From positions 1-64,000 of the forward strand of contig JAIQFN010000011.1 in the NCBI GenBank assembly GCA_020073265.1: a stretch of 64,000 bases of DNA, in the 5' to 3' direction. A model generated the notes under the pieces. The model saw nothing but the letters and a program-made list of their open reading frames with translations, was not told where the DNA came from and searched no databases. The stretch's first letter is position 1. Each line of letters opens with the position of its first letter. Source of the stretch: Terriglobia bacterium. Its GTDB lineage: Bacteria; Acidobacteriota; Terriglobia; Bryobacterales; Bryobacteraceae. The position numbers and the translations under genes are program-made. Positions 33,284 through 42,633 of the stretch are shown piece after piece.

Positions 33284-34655
33284 CTGGGTATTTTTCGCGC
33301 TCGCCCTTCTCACCCCGATCATCGCCCTCGCCGAACCCGCCGACTGGATCTACTCCGCCCGCTACGTCGTCACCATGGACGCCCGCCGCCAGTTGATCGA
33401 AAACGGCGCAGTGGCGCTGCGTGGCGACCGCATCGTGGCGGTCGGCAAACGCGCCGACATCGATCGCCAGTTTCAGGCCCGCCACCGCCTGGATCGCCCC
33501 GACGCGCTCATCATGCCGGGCCTTATCAACACCCACACCCACGCCGCCATGTCGCTGTTCCGCGGCATCGCCGACGACCTCAAGCTGCAGGACTGGCTCG
33601 AGAAGTATATCTTCCCCGCCGAAGCCAAGAACGTCACGCCCGACTTCGTCCTGTGGGGCACCCGCCTGGCCGCGCTCGAAATGATGCTCTCCGGCACCAC
33701 CACCTTCGTCGACATGTACTACTTCGAAGACCAGGTCGCGCGCGCCACCAAAGAAGCCGGCCTCCGCGGCGTGCTCGGCGAAACCATCCTGCGTTTCAAA
33801 TCTCCCGACGCCGCCACTCCCAAGGATGCTCTCGCGCTCACCGAGAAATTCATCCAGCAGTATAAGAACGATCCACTGATCGTTCCCGCTCCGGCGCCGC
33901 ATGCCATCTACACCAACGACGACGCCGACCTCAGAAGCGCCCGCAAGCTGGCCAACAAGTACGGCGTGCCGCTCGTGATCCATCTCTCCGAGACCAAGAC
34001 CGAGAATGACGACGCCGTGCGCGTTCGCGGCATGACCCCGACGCGCCTGCTGGACGCCCTGGGCGTTCTCGACGGCCCCACCATCGCCGCTCATGGCGTG
34101 TGGCTCGATGACGCCGACATGCAGATCCTCAAAGCGCACGCGACCGGGATCGCGCACTGCCCCTCCAGCAACATGAAGCTCGCGAGCGGCGTCGCGCCGG
34201 TCATCAAGCTCCTCAGCCTCGGCATTCCCACCGGACTCGGAACCGACGGCCCGGCCGGAAGCAACAACGATTTCGATCTGATGGAAGAAATGAACCTCGC
34301 CGCCGACTTGCAAAAGGTCACCGCCAGCGACCCCACCGTGCTCCCCGCCGAACAGGCCGTCGCCATGGCCACCATCCTGGGCGCGCGCGTCGCCTCGCTC
34401 GACAAGGAAATCGGCTCACTCGAACCAGGCAAACGCGCCGACCTGATCACGCTACGCCTCGACCGGCCCCACGCCGTGCCGCTCTACAATGTCTACTCGC
34501 AGATCGTCTACGCGCTCAAAGGGTCGGACGTCCAGGACGTGGTGGTCAACGGAAAACCCATCGTGCGCGACTCCCGGTCGCTCACGCTCGACTCGAACCT
34601 GATCCTCTCCAAAGCCAAGGAATACGCCGCCAAGGTCTCCGCCTCATTGCGCTAG
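33276..34655 (+). CDS. Exported amidohydrolase (S-adenosylhomocysteine/MTA deaminase-like)
   Basis: A 459-residue amidohydrolase with a signal peptide at the start (VNAWVFFALALLTPIIALAE). Metal site: INTHTHAAMSLFRG (HxH), VIHLSETKTE (His), AAHGVWLDD (His) and TDGPAGSNNDFDLMEEM (Asp). This looks like the MtaD/SAH deaminase branch, which removes the amino group from adenosine-type substrates. An exported form is unusual and suggests a role outside the cytoplasm, in keeping with the nucleoside uptake genes upstream. GTG at 33276 is chosen because it gives the signal peptide; upstream codons lie in the palindromic repeat, which covers any ribosome-binding site. Confidence 0.82.
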   Translation: MNAWVFFALALLTPIIALAEPADWIYSARYVVTMDARRQLIENGAVALRGDRIVAVGKRADIDRQFQARHRLDRPDALIMPGLINTHTHAAMSLFRGIADDLKLQDWLEKYIFPAEAKNVTPDFVLWGTRLAALEMMLSGTTTFVDMYYFEDQVARATKEAGLRGVLGETILRFKSPDAATPKDALALTEKFIQQYKNDPLIVPAPAPHAIYTNDDADLRSARKLANKYGVPLVIHLSETKTENDDAVRVRGMTPTRLLDALGVLDGPTIAAHGVWLDDADMQILKAHATGIAHCPSSNMKLASGVAPVIKLLSLGIPTGLGTDGPAGSNNDFDLMEEMNLAADLQKVTASDPTVLPAEQAVAMATILGARVASLDKEIGSLEPGKRADLITLRLDRPHAVPLYNVYSQIVYALKGSDVQDVVVNGKPIVRDSRSLTLDSNLILSKAKEYAAKVSASLR

Positions 34656-34713
34656 AAGCGATACCTCCACACGGAATATCTCGCAGCTCGCCGCTCCTGC
34701 CGATCTGCTGGCT

Positions 34714-35118
34714 ATGAGCATATTTCTGTGGAAAGACGAATACAGCGTCGGTTACGCTGCCATCGACAGCCAGCACAAGCGGTTGTTCCAACTCGCCGAC
34801 GAACTCCACGCCGCCATGGCGTCGGGAAAGGGCAAGGACGTGATCAGCACCACTCTTGCGAATCTCATCAACTATACAAAGGTCCACTTCGCCGCCGAAG
34901 AGGGGCTGATGAAGAAGTACAACTACCCGGAGTATCCGCAGCACAAGCAGCTTCACGATCAGCTCACCACCAAAGTCGTCCAGTTTCAAAAAGACTTCGA
35001 GGCTAGCCGCACATCGATGACCGTGCAGCTCATGCAATTCTTGAAGGATTGGCTCACGCATCACATCGGACAAACGGATAAGAAGATCGCGGCATACTTG
35101 AGAGAACAGGCCGCCTGA
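34714..35118 (+). CDS. Bacteriohemerythrin
   Basis: A 134-residue four-helix oxygen-binding protein with a di-iron site. Ligands visible: His in AAIDSQHKRLFQLADEL, His and Glu in YTKVHFAAEEGLMKK, His pair in PQHKQLHDQL, and HHIGQTDKKIAAYL at the end (His, Asp). Likely roles are oxygen storage, sensing or detoxification. It stands alone, 58 bases after the amidohydrolase. The next gap holds a REP-like element. Confidence 0.93.
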   Translation: MSIFLWKDEYSVGYAAIDSQHKRLFQLADELHAAMASGKGKDVISTTLANLINYTKVHFAAEEGLMKKYNYPEYPQHKQLHDQLTTKVVQFQKDFEASRTSMTVQLMQFLKDWLTHHIGQTDKKIAAYLREQAA

Positions 35119-35160
35119 GTGGGGCAGGCAATCTTGCCTTCAGCCGGCCTTCATCCGGCG
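35119..35160. repeat. REP-like palindromic repeat
   Basis: GTGGGGCAGGCAATCTTGCC then an AGCCGGC-CTTCAT-CCGGC palindrome. It resembles the second half of the 22300-22395 cluster, at 22355-22395 (GTGGGGCAGCCAATCGTGGC and AGCCGGCTTTAGCCGGCT). It begins right at the stop of the hemerythrin gene. Confidence 0.65.
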
Positions 35161-35234
35161 CGATAGTTTCGAAGAGAGCACCTCCGCTCCAGCCGCACTA
35201 ACCAGTTTCAAGTTTCCTGAAACGGAGTCATGTA

Positions 35235-35957
35235 ATGTTGCGGCTTTTATTTCTTCGCGTCTCAGTACTCGCGGGCCTCGTGGCGGCAGCGTTCGTCGTA
35301 GCGCCGGCCTATTCGGCCACCATCACCACCTACAGCGATTCCTCGGCCTGGCAAAGCGCCGCGAGCGTTCTCGCGACCGTGGACTTCGAAGGACTCGCGC
35401 CGGCCAACGGAAGTACAACCTATACCGGTTCAACCGGAGTGACCTCGGGAGGCGCCGAGTTCATCGGCTACACCTCTTCGGGTTCGTCGTGGATCCAGGT
35501 GATCGACACGAATTTCAACATCTGGTACAACTTCGGCACCAGCGACGCTCTGCGTCAGAACATGGACCGGCCAACCAGCAACTCGCCGCTGCCGTACATC
35601 CACGTCGCCCTGCCGGCCAACGTGACCGCGTTCGGCGTGGATCTTTTCACCGTCAGCCCCAGCGCGCTGAGCTACACCATCACGGTGGCCGGAACGCCCT
35701 ACACGGTGCCAACCAGCAATCGTCCGACGGAAACCTTTTGGGGCGTCACTTCCGACACCCCCATTCCTTCGGTCGACCTGACGCTCCAGGGTACGGTCTA
35801 CAACGGATCGACGTCGGCCCTGCTGGACGACTTTCGATACGGCGCCGCCCAGGGCATGAGTGACGCTCCGGAAGCCGCCACGTTCTTGCTGATCGGATCG
35901 GGCCTGATCGGCATAGCGGCCCTGAAGAAGTGGCTCGGAAGAAATCGCTCGGCCTGA
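35235..35957 (+). CDS. PEP-CTERM sorted exoprotein
   Basis: A 240-residue secreted protein. Signal peptide (LLFLRVSVLAGLVAAAFVV), a beta-rich body (VDFEGLAPANGSTTYTGSTG, VDLTLQGTVYNGSTSALLDD), and a C-terminal sorting tail: DAPEAATFLLIGSGLIGIAA followed by the basic KKWLGRNR. This is the PEP-CTERM pattern (Pro-Glu-Ala then a hydrophobic helix and basic end) processed by exosortase systems. The exosortase is not in the window. Function is presumably surface or matrix. It converges with the receptor gene at 36006. Confidence 0.82.
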   Translation: MLRLLFLRVSVLAGLVAAAFVVAPAYSATITTYSDSSAWQSAASVLATVDFEGLAPANGSTTYTGSTGVTSGGAEFIGYTSSGSSWIQVIDTNFNIWYNFGTSDALRQNMDRPTSNSPLPYIHVALPANVTAFGVDLFTVSPSALSYTITVAGTPYTVPTSNRPTETFWGVTSDTPIPSVDLTLQGTVYNGSTSALLDDFRYGAAQGMSDAPEAATFLLIGSGLIGIAALKKWLGRNRSA

Positions 35958-36005
35958 AAGTTTCCACCGAGCCGTGACCGTGAGGGAGCGGTGTCCCAGC
36001 CGCTC

Positions 36006-38498
36006 TCAGCTCTTGTACCGCCCCAGCCATCGGATCCGCAGCACGAAGTGCCTCCCGTCGCTGCCGTAGAAGCTCAGAAACTGCGGCGATCCCGTCGTGT
36101 TGTTCACCGCCGTGTAGTTGCCATGCCCGGTGATGTTGTTGAATCCCCCGCGCAGCGCAAAGCGGTGTCCGAACGCGTGCGTGGTCCACTCCAAATGGAG
36201 ATTCAGATTGAAGTAGTCGGGAAAGCGATAGGCATTGGGCTGCCCGAGCACCCGGCTGGTTTCATCCACGATCGAGAACGGAAACCCGGTCCGCGTTTCG
36301 AACAGGTACGCAATGGCCCAGTTCTTCCAAAAAGTCGGAAGGTAGCCCCAACTCAGAAAGCGATTCGGAGTGTCCCAGGGAAGCCGCCCCGCGTTGTCCG
36401 CGACGATCTCCGGCTGATCCACACTGACGTCCACCACCGAGGTGGACCGCGCCCGCGAGCGCGCGTAGCTGGCCAGCCACTCGTATCCGTTGCCGAACGG
36501 CTGCTGCAAGCGGATCTCGAAGGAATCGTACCAGTCCCGGCGCACGTTCTCCAGCCGGTAGATGCCGTCGAACTGCGTGGTCTGATAGGCGGCCACCAGG
36601 TCCGGAGGCAGCGGCGCGCCCGGATTCAGCACGTTCACGTAAGCCAGGCCGTCGTTGCCTCGACGGCGCAGCAGATTCACGCCCAGCAGCATTCGCTCCG
36701 GTAACACCTGCTCCAGCCCCAGGCTCCAGCTCTGATAGCGGGACATTTCCAGATGCGGCGCGATGGTGAACACCGTCGCGGCCGGACCGCTCTGGACGCT
36801 TCCGTTGGGGTTGTAGGCTGTCGTAAGCGAGAATGCGTCCGCCGGCCGGCTGAACAACTGCGGCGTGGTCTGGTCGTAGGTCACCGCATAGCCGCCCGAC
36901 ACTTTGGTGTTGTTCGATCGGAACGGCGCATATGAGAACGCCACCCGCGGCGACCACACCACATCCCTCACCAGCTCGTCCCAATCCTGGCGCACGCCGG
37001 CGTCGACGTACAGATCGGGCCTGATTTTCCAGTGGTCCAGAAGGTACGACGACGCCTCCAGGCTGGGCTGCGACAGAGCGCCATTGCCTTCGAACGCCAC
37101 CAGGCGCAACAGCCTGCCGGCCTGATCGAGGTTCTCAAATGCGGTGCGCCGGATGTCTTGCCGGTAGTTCAGCCGGTCCACGTCGATGCCGGTCTTGATC
37201 TGATGACTACCCAGCCAATGGAAGGACGGAAGAAACAGATTGGTCAGAAACTGTTTCCGGTCCGATTCCTGGGTCGAGTCGACGTAAAAGTTGCCCCGCC
37301 GTCCCTCCGGCGTGAACAGGTACGTGGACTGGCCTTGCGGAATCTCGCGAGAGAACGTCCGCAGATCCGCGAAGCCGAACTCCAGCAGCGTCGCGTGCGC
37401 CAGGTATATCTGATCCTTTACGCTGTAGAACCATGTTCGCGTCCGCAGGTCCACCGTGGTGGGCAGCGGATCGAGCGCCCCCAGCCCGGCGTTCGGAGTG
37501 GTGCTGAAATTCATCAGAAAATCCGCGAACAGGATGTTCGAGGGCGTCACGTTCACCTGCGCGTGCAAAAGGTCGCTGCCTCCGTAGCTCGACCGCGTGT
37601 TCTGGCCCTTGGGAAGATCCGGCACCAGCAGTTGGTTGTAGTTCGCATCCACGCTGTTGAAGAACCACGCGCGCCCTCTGCGAATCGGTCCCGAAAAGTT
37701 CAAACGCGGCGTGTAAGTGCCGATCCGCACGCCCTGTCCGGTGTCGACGCCGGGAATGAAGTTGGTAGCCGAGTAACGCCAGGTGTCGTCTCCCGACTCC
37801 GAATGCACCGCCAGCGCGCCCGTGGAGCCTTTACCGAACTCCGGCGAATAGCGGCCGCCCAAAAAATCAACCGACCGCTCCGCCTCCACGCTGAGATGCG
37901 TATCAAACGCGCCCGTCAGCGGATCGCTGATGTTGAATCCGTCCAGCAAGTACTGCACCTGGTTTTCCGCGCCGCCATCGAAGTGCAGATCGCCGCTCGA
38001 TCCCCTCACCACGCCGGGAATCAACGGCAGTGCGTTGCGAAGATCGTGCGACGAAGGGTAGGGTACCTCGAAGATCTGCTTCCCGCTCAGGTGCCGTTCC
38101 GACGCGGTCTGCTCGACATCCACCGGCGCCGGCGACGCGCTCACGTTCACCGACTCGGACGTGTTGTGAACGTGGTTTAATACCAGCTCGATGTCGTTCG
38201 CGCCCTCGCGCAGCTCGGCCGGCCGGTCTACCAGCGCAAAAAAATCGGCGTGCCCCGCGCTGATCAGGTAGCCTCCCGCTCCCGGCACCGCCGTGCGGAA
38301 CGCGCCCGCAGGATCCGCGACTAACTGAATGCCGGGCGAGCCCGTTTGAGGCGCTTGCGCCAGCCGGAGCGAAACCACCGCGCCGGCAACCGGGGCGTTG
38401 TTCTCATCCACCACGCGGCCGGCCAGCGTCACCTCGCCGCTGTACAACGGAATGGTGCCCAGAAAAAACGCAACACCCAGGAAAAACCGGAAGGTCAC
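36006..38498 (-). CDS. Oar-like TonB-type outer-membrane receptor
   Basis: A roughly 830-residue outer-membrane protein. A signal peptide (TFRFFLGVAFFLGTIPLYSG) is followed by a carboxypeptidase regulatory-like domain (VTLAGRVVDENNAPVAGAVV) and a plug-like part (NALPLIPGVVRGSSGDLHFD, VQYLLDGFNISDPLTGAFDT), then a long beta-barrel with a C-terminal aromatic end (FVLRIRWLGRYKS). It resembles the Acidobacterial TonB-dependent receptors that bind sugars or other large ligands; no TonB box was pinned. The start is a GTG at 38498, since the frame further upstream (to 38582) translates the octamer repeat. Confidence 0.82.
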   Translation of the reverse strand: MTFRFFLGVAFFLGTIPLYSGEVTLAGRVVDENNAPVAGAVVSLRLAQAPQTGSPGIQLVADPAGAFRTAVPGAGGYLISAGHADFFALVDRPAELREGANDIELVLNHVHNTSESVNVSASPAPVDVEQTASERHLSGKQIFEVPYPSSHDLRNALPLIPGVVRGSSGDLHFDGGAENQVQYLLDGFNISDPLTGAFDTHLSVEAERSVDFLGGRYSPEFGKGSTGALAVHSESGDDTWRYSATNFIPGVDTGQGVRIGTYTPRLNFSGPIRRGRAWFFNSVDANYNQLLVPDLPKGQNTRSSYGGSDLLHAQVNVTPSNILFADFLMNFSTTPNAGLGALDPLPTTVDLRTRTWFYSVKDQIYLAHATLLEFGFADLRTFSREIPQGQSTYLFTPEGRRGNFYVDSTQESDRKQFLTNLFLPSFHWLGSHQIKTGIDVDRLNYRQDIRRTAFENLDQAGRLLRLVAFEGNGALSQPSLEASSYLLDHWKIRPDLYVDAGVRQDWDELVRDVVWSPRVAFSYAPFRSNNTKVSGGYAVTYDQTTPQLFSRPADAFSLTTAYNPNGSVQSGPAATVFTIAPHLEMSRYQSWSLGLEQVLPERMLLGVNLLRRRGNDGLAYVNVLNPGAPLPPDLVAAYQTTQFDGIYRLENVRRDWYDSFEIRLQQPFGNGYEWLASYARSRARSTSVVDVSVDQPEIVADNAGRLPWDTPNRFLSWGYLPTFWKNWAIAYLFETRTGFPFSIVDETSRVLGQPNAYRFPDYFNLNLHLEWTTHAFGHRFALRGGFNNITGHGNYTAVNNTTGSPQFLSFYGSDGRHFVLRIRWLGRYKS

Positions 38499-38544
38499 AA
38501 ACCTGTAAGCAATATACCGCGAACACCAGTTCCGCGCTTCCCAT

Positions 38545-38590
38545 GAACCAATAACCAAGGAACCAAACAACCAAAGAACCAAGGAACCGG
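38545..38590. repeat. Octamer tandem repeat
   Basis: Units AACCAAT, AACCAAGG, AACCAAAC, AACCAAAG, AACCAAGG, AACCGG in one run. These are the same octamers as the right arm at 27069-27103. It lies between the divergent receptor gene (minus) and the DUF6580 gene (plus) and ends about 15 bases before the latter's ATG. Confidence 0.75.
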
Positions 38591-38605
38591 GTTATAATTC
38601 CCTTG

Positions 38606-39151
38606 ATGACCAAGAACACTGCCTGGCGGCCCGTCGCTCTATCGCTCACCGTGCTGGGATCCCTGGCGCGCTTGCTCCCCCATCCACCCAATTTCGCGCC
38701 CGTCGGCGCTATGAGCCTTTTCGCCGGAGCGCGTCTGCCGGTCTGGCAGGCCTACCTGGTGCCGCTCGCGCTCATGGCCATCACCGATCCGATCCTGGGC
38801 GCCTTCTACGGCGTCGCGGCATTCTCGAAGTTCCAGATCTTCATGTACTCCAGCTTCCTCATCAGCGTCTGGCTCGGCCGGCGCCTGCGCTCCACCGACA
38901 ACTGGTCGCGCATCGGCGCGTTCACCGTGCTGAACAGCGTGCAGTTTTTCCTGGTCACCAACTTCGGAAGCTGGCTCTGGTTCCAGAGCTATCCCAAGAC
39001 CGCATCCGGCCTGGCGAGCTGCTACGTCGCCGCCATCCCCTTCTTCGGCTGGACGCTAGCCGGCGACGTGGTCTATACCGCCGCTCTGTTCGGACTCTAC
39101 GCCTGGCTCGGCCGGAGCGTGGCCGCCCGCGAACGCGTCGCCGTGGCGTGA
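38606..39151 (+). CDS. DUF6580-like multi-pass membrane protein
   Basis: A 181-residue membrane protein with about five hydrophobic helices. Signature: LARLLPHPPNFAPVGAMSLF and YLVPLALMAITDPILGAFYG, then VLNSVQFFLVTNFGSWLWF. It resembles DUF6580, a family of small putative transporters related to energy-coupling-factor S-like folds, but the substrate is unknown. The stop overlaps the next gene's start (GTGA), so the two are coupled. Confidence 0.75.
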   Translation: MTKNTAWRPVALSLTVLGSLARLLPHPPNFAPVGAMSLFAGARLPVWQAYLVPLALMAITDPILGAFYGVAAFSKFQIFMYSSFLISVWLGRRLRSTDNWSRIGAFTVLNSVQFFLVTNFGSWLWFQSYPKTASGLASCYVAAIPFFGWTLAGDVVYTAALFGLYAWLGRSVAARERVAVA

Positions 39152-39831
39152 AACGCTGCGCGCTTTCCTGGAGCAGCGGCAAGGACAGCGCCTGGTCCCT
39201 GTATCTTCTCAGGCAGAACCCTGACGTCGAAGTCGTAGCCCTCATCACTACCATCAACCAGGAGTTCGATCGCGTCGCCATGCACGCCGTCAGGCGCGAG
39301 CTGGTCGAGCAACAGGCCGCCTCCGCCGGCTTGCCCCTCTGGACCATTCCCCTGCCCTGGCCCTGCTCGAATGAACAATACGAAGCCAGAATGCAGGCCG
39401 TCTGCGCACGCGCCGTGAACGAAGGCATCCAGGCCATCGCGTTCGGCGATCTGTTCCTGGCCGACATCCGCGCCTATCGCGAGAAACAGCTCCGCGGGAC
39501 CGGCCTCCAGCCGCTGTTTCCCGTCTGGGGCCTGCCAACGCACAATCTGGCGCAAGAGATGATCCAGGCCGGCCTCCGCGCCAAGATCACCTGCGTCGAT
39601 CCGAAAGTCCTGCCGCGCGAGTTCGCCGGACGCGATTTCGACGCCGCTTTCCTCGCCGATCTTCCCCCGTCCGTCGACCCCTGCGGCGAAAACGGCGAAT
39701 TCCATTCCTTCGTCTACGACGGCCCCATGTTCCGAACCCCTCTCCAGCTCGAGGCCGGCCAGATCGTCGAACGGGATGGCTTCGTTTTTGCGGATCTTCT
39801 ACCCGTCGCCCCCTGCGCGATAACTACCTAA
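39148..39831 (+). CDS. Dph6-like ATP-pyrophosphatase domain protein
   Basis: A 227-residue enzyme with the PP-loop SWSSGKDSAWSLYLL and downstream FGDLFLADIRAYREKQL and PCGENGEFHSFVYDGPMF. These match the diphthine-ammonia-ligase-like (Dph6/MJ0570) family. Bacteria lack diphthamide, so the reaction is probably ATP-dependent amidation or ligation of another substrate. Its GTG start lies in the stop of the DUF6580 gene (GTGA), which suggests that it acts with that transporter. Confidence 0.82.
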   Translation: MKRCALSWSSGKDSAWSLYLLRQNPDVEVVALITTINQEFDRVAMHAVRRELVEQQAASAGLPLWTIPLPWPCSNEQYEARMQAVCARAVNEGIQAIAFGDLFLADIRAYREKQLRGTGLQPLFPVWGLPTHNLAQEMIQAGLRAKITCVDPKVLPREFAGRDFDAAFLADLPPSVDPCGENGEFHSFVYDGPMFRTPLQLEAGQIVERDGFVFADLLPVAPCAITT

Positions 39832-39962
39832 CAAAACAACCCCTTATCTCCCTTCCCTGGTTCTGATTGCCTCTTGCCATACTGCCATGCTGGTGATATG
39901 CTGATATTAGTTGATAGAAACGCACTCAGCTTTCTAGGCGTCTACCAGCTAGAATCGCAACT

Positions 39963-42608
39963 ATGGACTTTAATCGATTCACAGAAAAGATGCAGGAGGC
40001 CGTCCGGGCCGCCCAATCCGTCGCCGTCCAACACGGCAACCAGCAGCTCGATGTCGAGCACCTCCTGCTGGCCCTGATCGACCAGCAGGGCGGCTTGGCG
40101 CCGTCCATCCTCAACAAGGCCGACATCCGCGTGGACGCCCTGCGCGCCCGCATCCAGCAGGAAGTCGATCGCCTGCCCAAAGTGTCCGGTCCAGCCGCCG
40201 GCCCCGATCAGGTCTACGTCACGCCCCGCATCACCAAGCTGATCACCCAGGCCGAAGACGAAGCCAAGCGGCTCAAGGACGAGTACACCTCGGTCGAACA
40301 CGTCCTGCTGGCCGCCACCGAAGATGCCGGCGCGGCCGGAAAGCTGTTCCGCGAGTTCGGAATCACGCGCGAGCGCCTGATGAGAGCGCTGCAGGAAGTA
40401 CGCGGCTCCCAGCGGGTGACCACTCAGAACCCCGAAGCCACCTACGAAGCGCTCGAAAAGTACGGCCGCGATCTCACGCAGCTCGCCGCGCAAGGCAAGC
40501 TCGACCCCGTGATCGGCCGCGATGACGAGATCCGCCGCGTCATCCAGGTGCTCTCGCGCCGCACCAAGAACAACCCGGTGCTGATCGGCGAGCCGGGCGT
40601 CGGCAAGACCGCCATCGTCGAAGGTCTGGCCGCCCGCATCATCCGCGGCGACGTCCCCGAAGGCTTGAAGGAAAAGCGCGTGGTGTCTCTCGACATGGGC
40701 GCTCTCATCGCCGGCGCGAAGTTTCGCGGCGAGTTCGAAGAGCGTCTCAAGGCCGTCTTGAAGGAAGTTCAAACCTCAGAAGGCCAGATCATCCTGTTCA
40801 TCGACGAGCTGCACACCGTGGTCGGCGCCGGCAAGGCCGAAGGCGCCATGGACGCCGGCAACCTGCTCAAGCCCATGCTGGCGCGCGGCGAGCTGCACTG
40901 CATCGGCGCGACCACGCTCGACGAATACCGCAAGTATGTCGAAAAAGACGCCGCGCTCGAACGCCGCTTCCAGACCGTCTACGTCGACCAGCCCAGTGTG
41001 GAGGACACCATCTCCATCCTGCGCGGCCTCCGGGAGCGCTACGAGGTCCACCACGGCGTCCGCATCAAGGACTCCTCCCTGGTGGCCGCCGCCGTGCTCT
41101 CCAACCGCTACATCAGCGACCGCTTCCTGCCCGACAAGGCCATCGACCTGGTGGACGAAGCTGCCGCCAAGCTGCGCACCGAAATCGATTCCATGCCGAG
41201 CGACCTGGACGAGATCCTGCGCCGCAGCATGCAGCTCGAAATCGAGCGCGAGGCGCTCAAGAAAGAATCCGACGCCGCTTCCAAGCAGCGTCTGAAGAAC
41301 CTGGAGAAGGAAATCGCCGATCTGAAGGCAGACTCCACCGCTCTCAAAGCCCAGTGGCAGGCCGAAAAGGAAGCCGTGCAGCGCCTTCGCGCGCTGCGCG
41401 AGCAGCTCGAACAAGTCAAGATCGACATCGAAAAAGCCGAGCGCCAGTACGATCTGAATCGCGCCGCCGAGCTGAAATACGGCAAGCTCACCGAGCTCGA
41501 ACGCCAGCTCGCCGCCGAACAGTCGCGCCTGGACGAGAAGCAGTCCGGCCGCCGCCTGCTCAAGGAAGAGGTGGACGAAGAAGACATCGCGCAAGTGGTC
41601 AGCCGCTGGACTGGCGTCCCGGTCTCGAAGCTGCTCGAAGGCGAGATGCAGAAGCTGCTGCACCTGGAAGACGAGCTGCACAAGCGCGTGATCGGCCAGG
41701 ACGAGGCCGTCCAAGCCGTGGCCGAAGCCGTCATGCGCGCCCGCTCCGGGTTAAAAGATCCTAACCGGCCCATCGGAAGCTTCATCTTCCTCGGCCCCAC
41801 CGGCGTCGGCAAAACCGAGCTGGCCCGGGCGCTGGCCGAGTTCCTCTTCGACGACGAAAAGGCCATGGTCCGCATCGACATGTCCGAGTACCAGGAGAAG
41901 CATACCGTGGCCCGGCTGATCGGCGCGCCCCCAGGTTACGTAGGTTACGAAGAAGGAGGGCAACTAACGGAGTCCGTCAGACGTCGTCCATATTGTGTGG
42001 TGCTTTTCGACGAAATCGAAAAGGCCCACTCGGACGTGTTCAACGTGCTGCTGCAAATCCTTGACGACGGGCGTCTTACGGACGGCCAGGGCCGCACGGT
42101 GGATTTCAAGAACACGATCGTGATCATGACGTCCAATATCGGCAGCCATCGCATCCTGGAGTACCGGGGAACTTTCGCCGGCGACGGCTACAACCGCATG
42201 AAGGATGCGGTGCTCGAAGAAATGCGCCAGCACTTCCGCCCGGAATTCCTGAACCGGGTGGACGAGGTGATCGTGTTCCACTCGCTCACCGAAGAGCATC
42301 TCAAGCAGATCGTCGAGATCCAGCTCAACGGCCTCAGGAAGCGTCTGGCCGACCGGCATATCGAGTTGCAGTTGACGGATCGGGCTCGCGGATATCTGGT
42401 CCGCTCGGGCTACGATCCAACCTACGGAGCCCGTCCGTTAAAACGGGCTATCCAGCGCGAAATCGAAACGCCGATGGCGCGCCGGATCTTGGGAGGCGAG
42501 TTGCGCGACTCGCAGCGCGTCGTCGTGGATCTCGATTCTTCCGGGAAGTTGAACTTTGAAACCCAAAGCGCGAGCCGCGAGCGTGAAACGGCTCTGAAGG
42601 AAACTTGA
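39963..42608 (+). CDS. clpB: ClpB disaggregase chaperone
   Basis: An 881-residue Hsp100 ATPase that, with DnaK, dissolves protein aggregates. Layout: N-terminal Clp repeat (1-150; [20 protein letters not shown]), AAA1 with Walker [14 protein letters not shown], Walker [11 protein letters not shown], a long coiled-coil middle domain (about 410-530), and AAA2 with [19 protein letters not shown] and [11 protein letters not shown]. The middle domain separates ClpB from ClpA/ClpC. It lacks an upstream CIRCE element by eye. It opens a proteostasis block together with DegP, Hsp20 and Lon. Confidence 0.97.
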   Translation: MDFNRFTEKMQEAVRAAQSVAVQHGNQQLDVEHLLLALIDQQGGLAPSILNKADIRVDALRARIQQEVDRLPKVSGPAAGPDQVYVTPRITKLITQAEDEAKRLKDEYTSVEHVLLAATEDAGAAGKLFREFGITRERLMRALQEVRGSQRVTTQNPEATYEALEKYGRDLTQLAAQGKLDPVIGRDDEIRRVIQVLSRRTKNNPVLIGEPGVGKTAIVEGLAARIIRGDVPEGLKEKRVVSLDMGALIAGAKFRGEFEERLKAVLKEVQTSEGQIILFIDELHTVVGAGKAEGAMDAGNLLKPMLARGELHCIGATTLDEYRKYVEKDAALERRFQTVYVDQPSVEDTISILRGLRERYEVHHGVRIKDSSLVAAAVLSNRYISDRFLPDKAIDLVDEAAAKLRTEIDSMPSDLDEILRRSMQLEIEREALKKESDAASKQRLKNLEKEIADLKADSTALKAQWQAEKEAVQRLRALREQLEQVKIDIEKAERQYDLNRAAELKYGKLTELERQLAAEQSRLDEKQSGRRLLKEEVDEEDIAQVVSRWTGVPVSKLLEGEMQKLLHLEDELHKRVIGQDEAVQAVAEAVMRARSGLKDPNRPIGSFIFLGPTGVGKTELARALAEFLFDDEKAMVRIDMSEYQEKHTVARLIGAPPGYVGYEEGGQLTESVRRRPYCVVLFDEIEKAHSDVFNVLLQILDDGRLTDGQGRTVDFKNTIVIMTSNIGSHRILEYRGTFAGDGYNRMKDAVLEEMRQHFRPEFLNRVDEVIVFHSLTEEHLKQIVEIQLNGLRKRLADRHIELQLTDRARGYLVRSGYDPTYGARPLKRAIQREIETPMARRILGGELRDSQRVVVDLDSSGKLNFETQSASRERETALKET

Positions 42609-42633
42609 AAACTCTAGAAGGACACTTGAAACT

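Noticed and set aside
39832-39962. CIRCE or heat-shock promoter upstream of clpB
   Set aside because: A search by eye for TTAGCACTC-N9-GAGTGCTAA or a sigma-32-like pair found none; TTGATA at 39911 and TAGAAT at 39950 are too far apart for a standard promoter.
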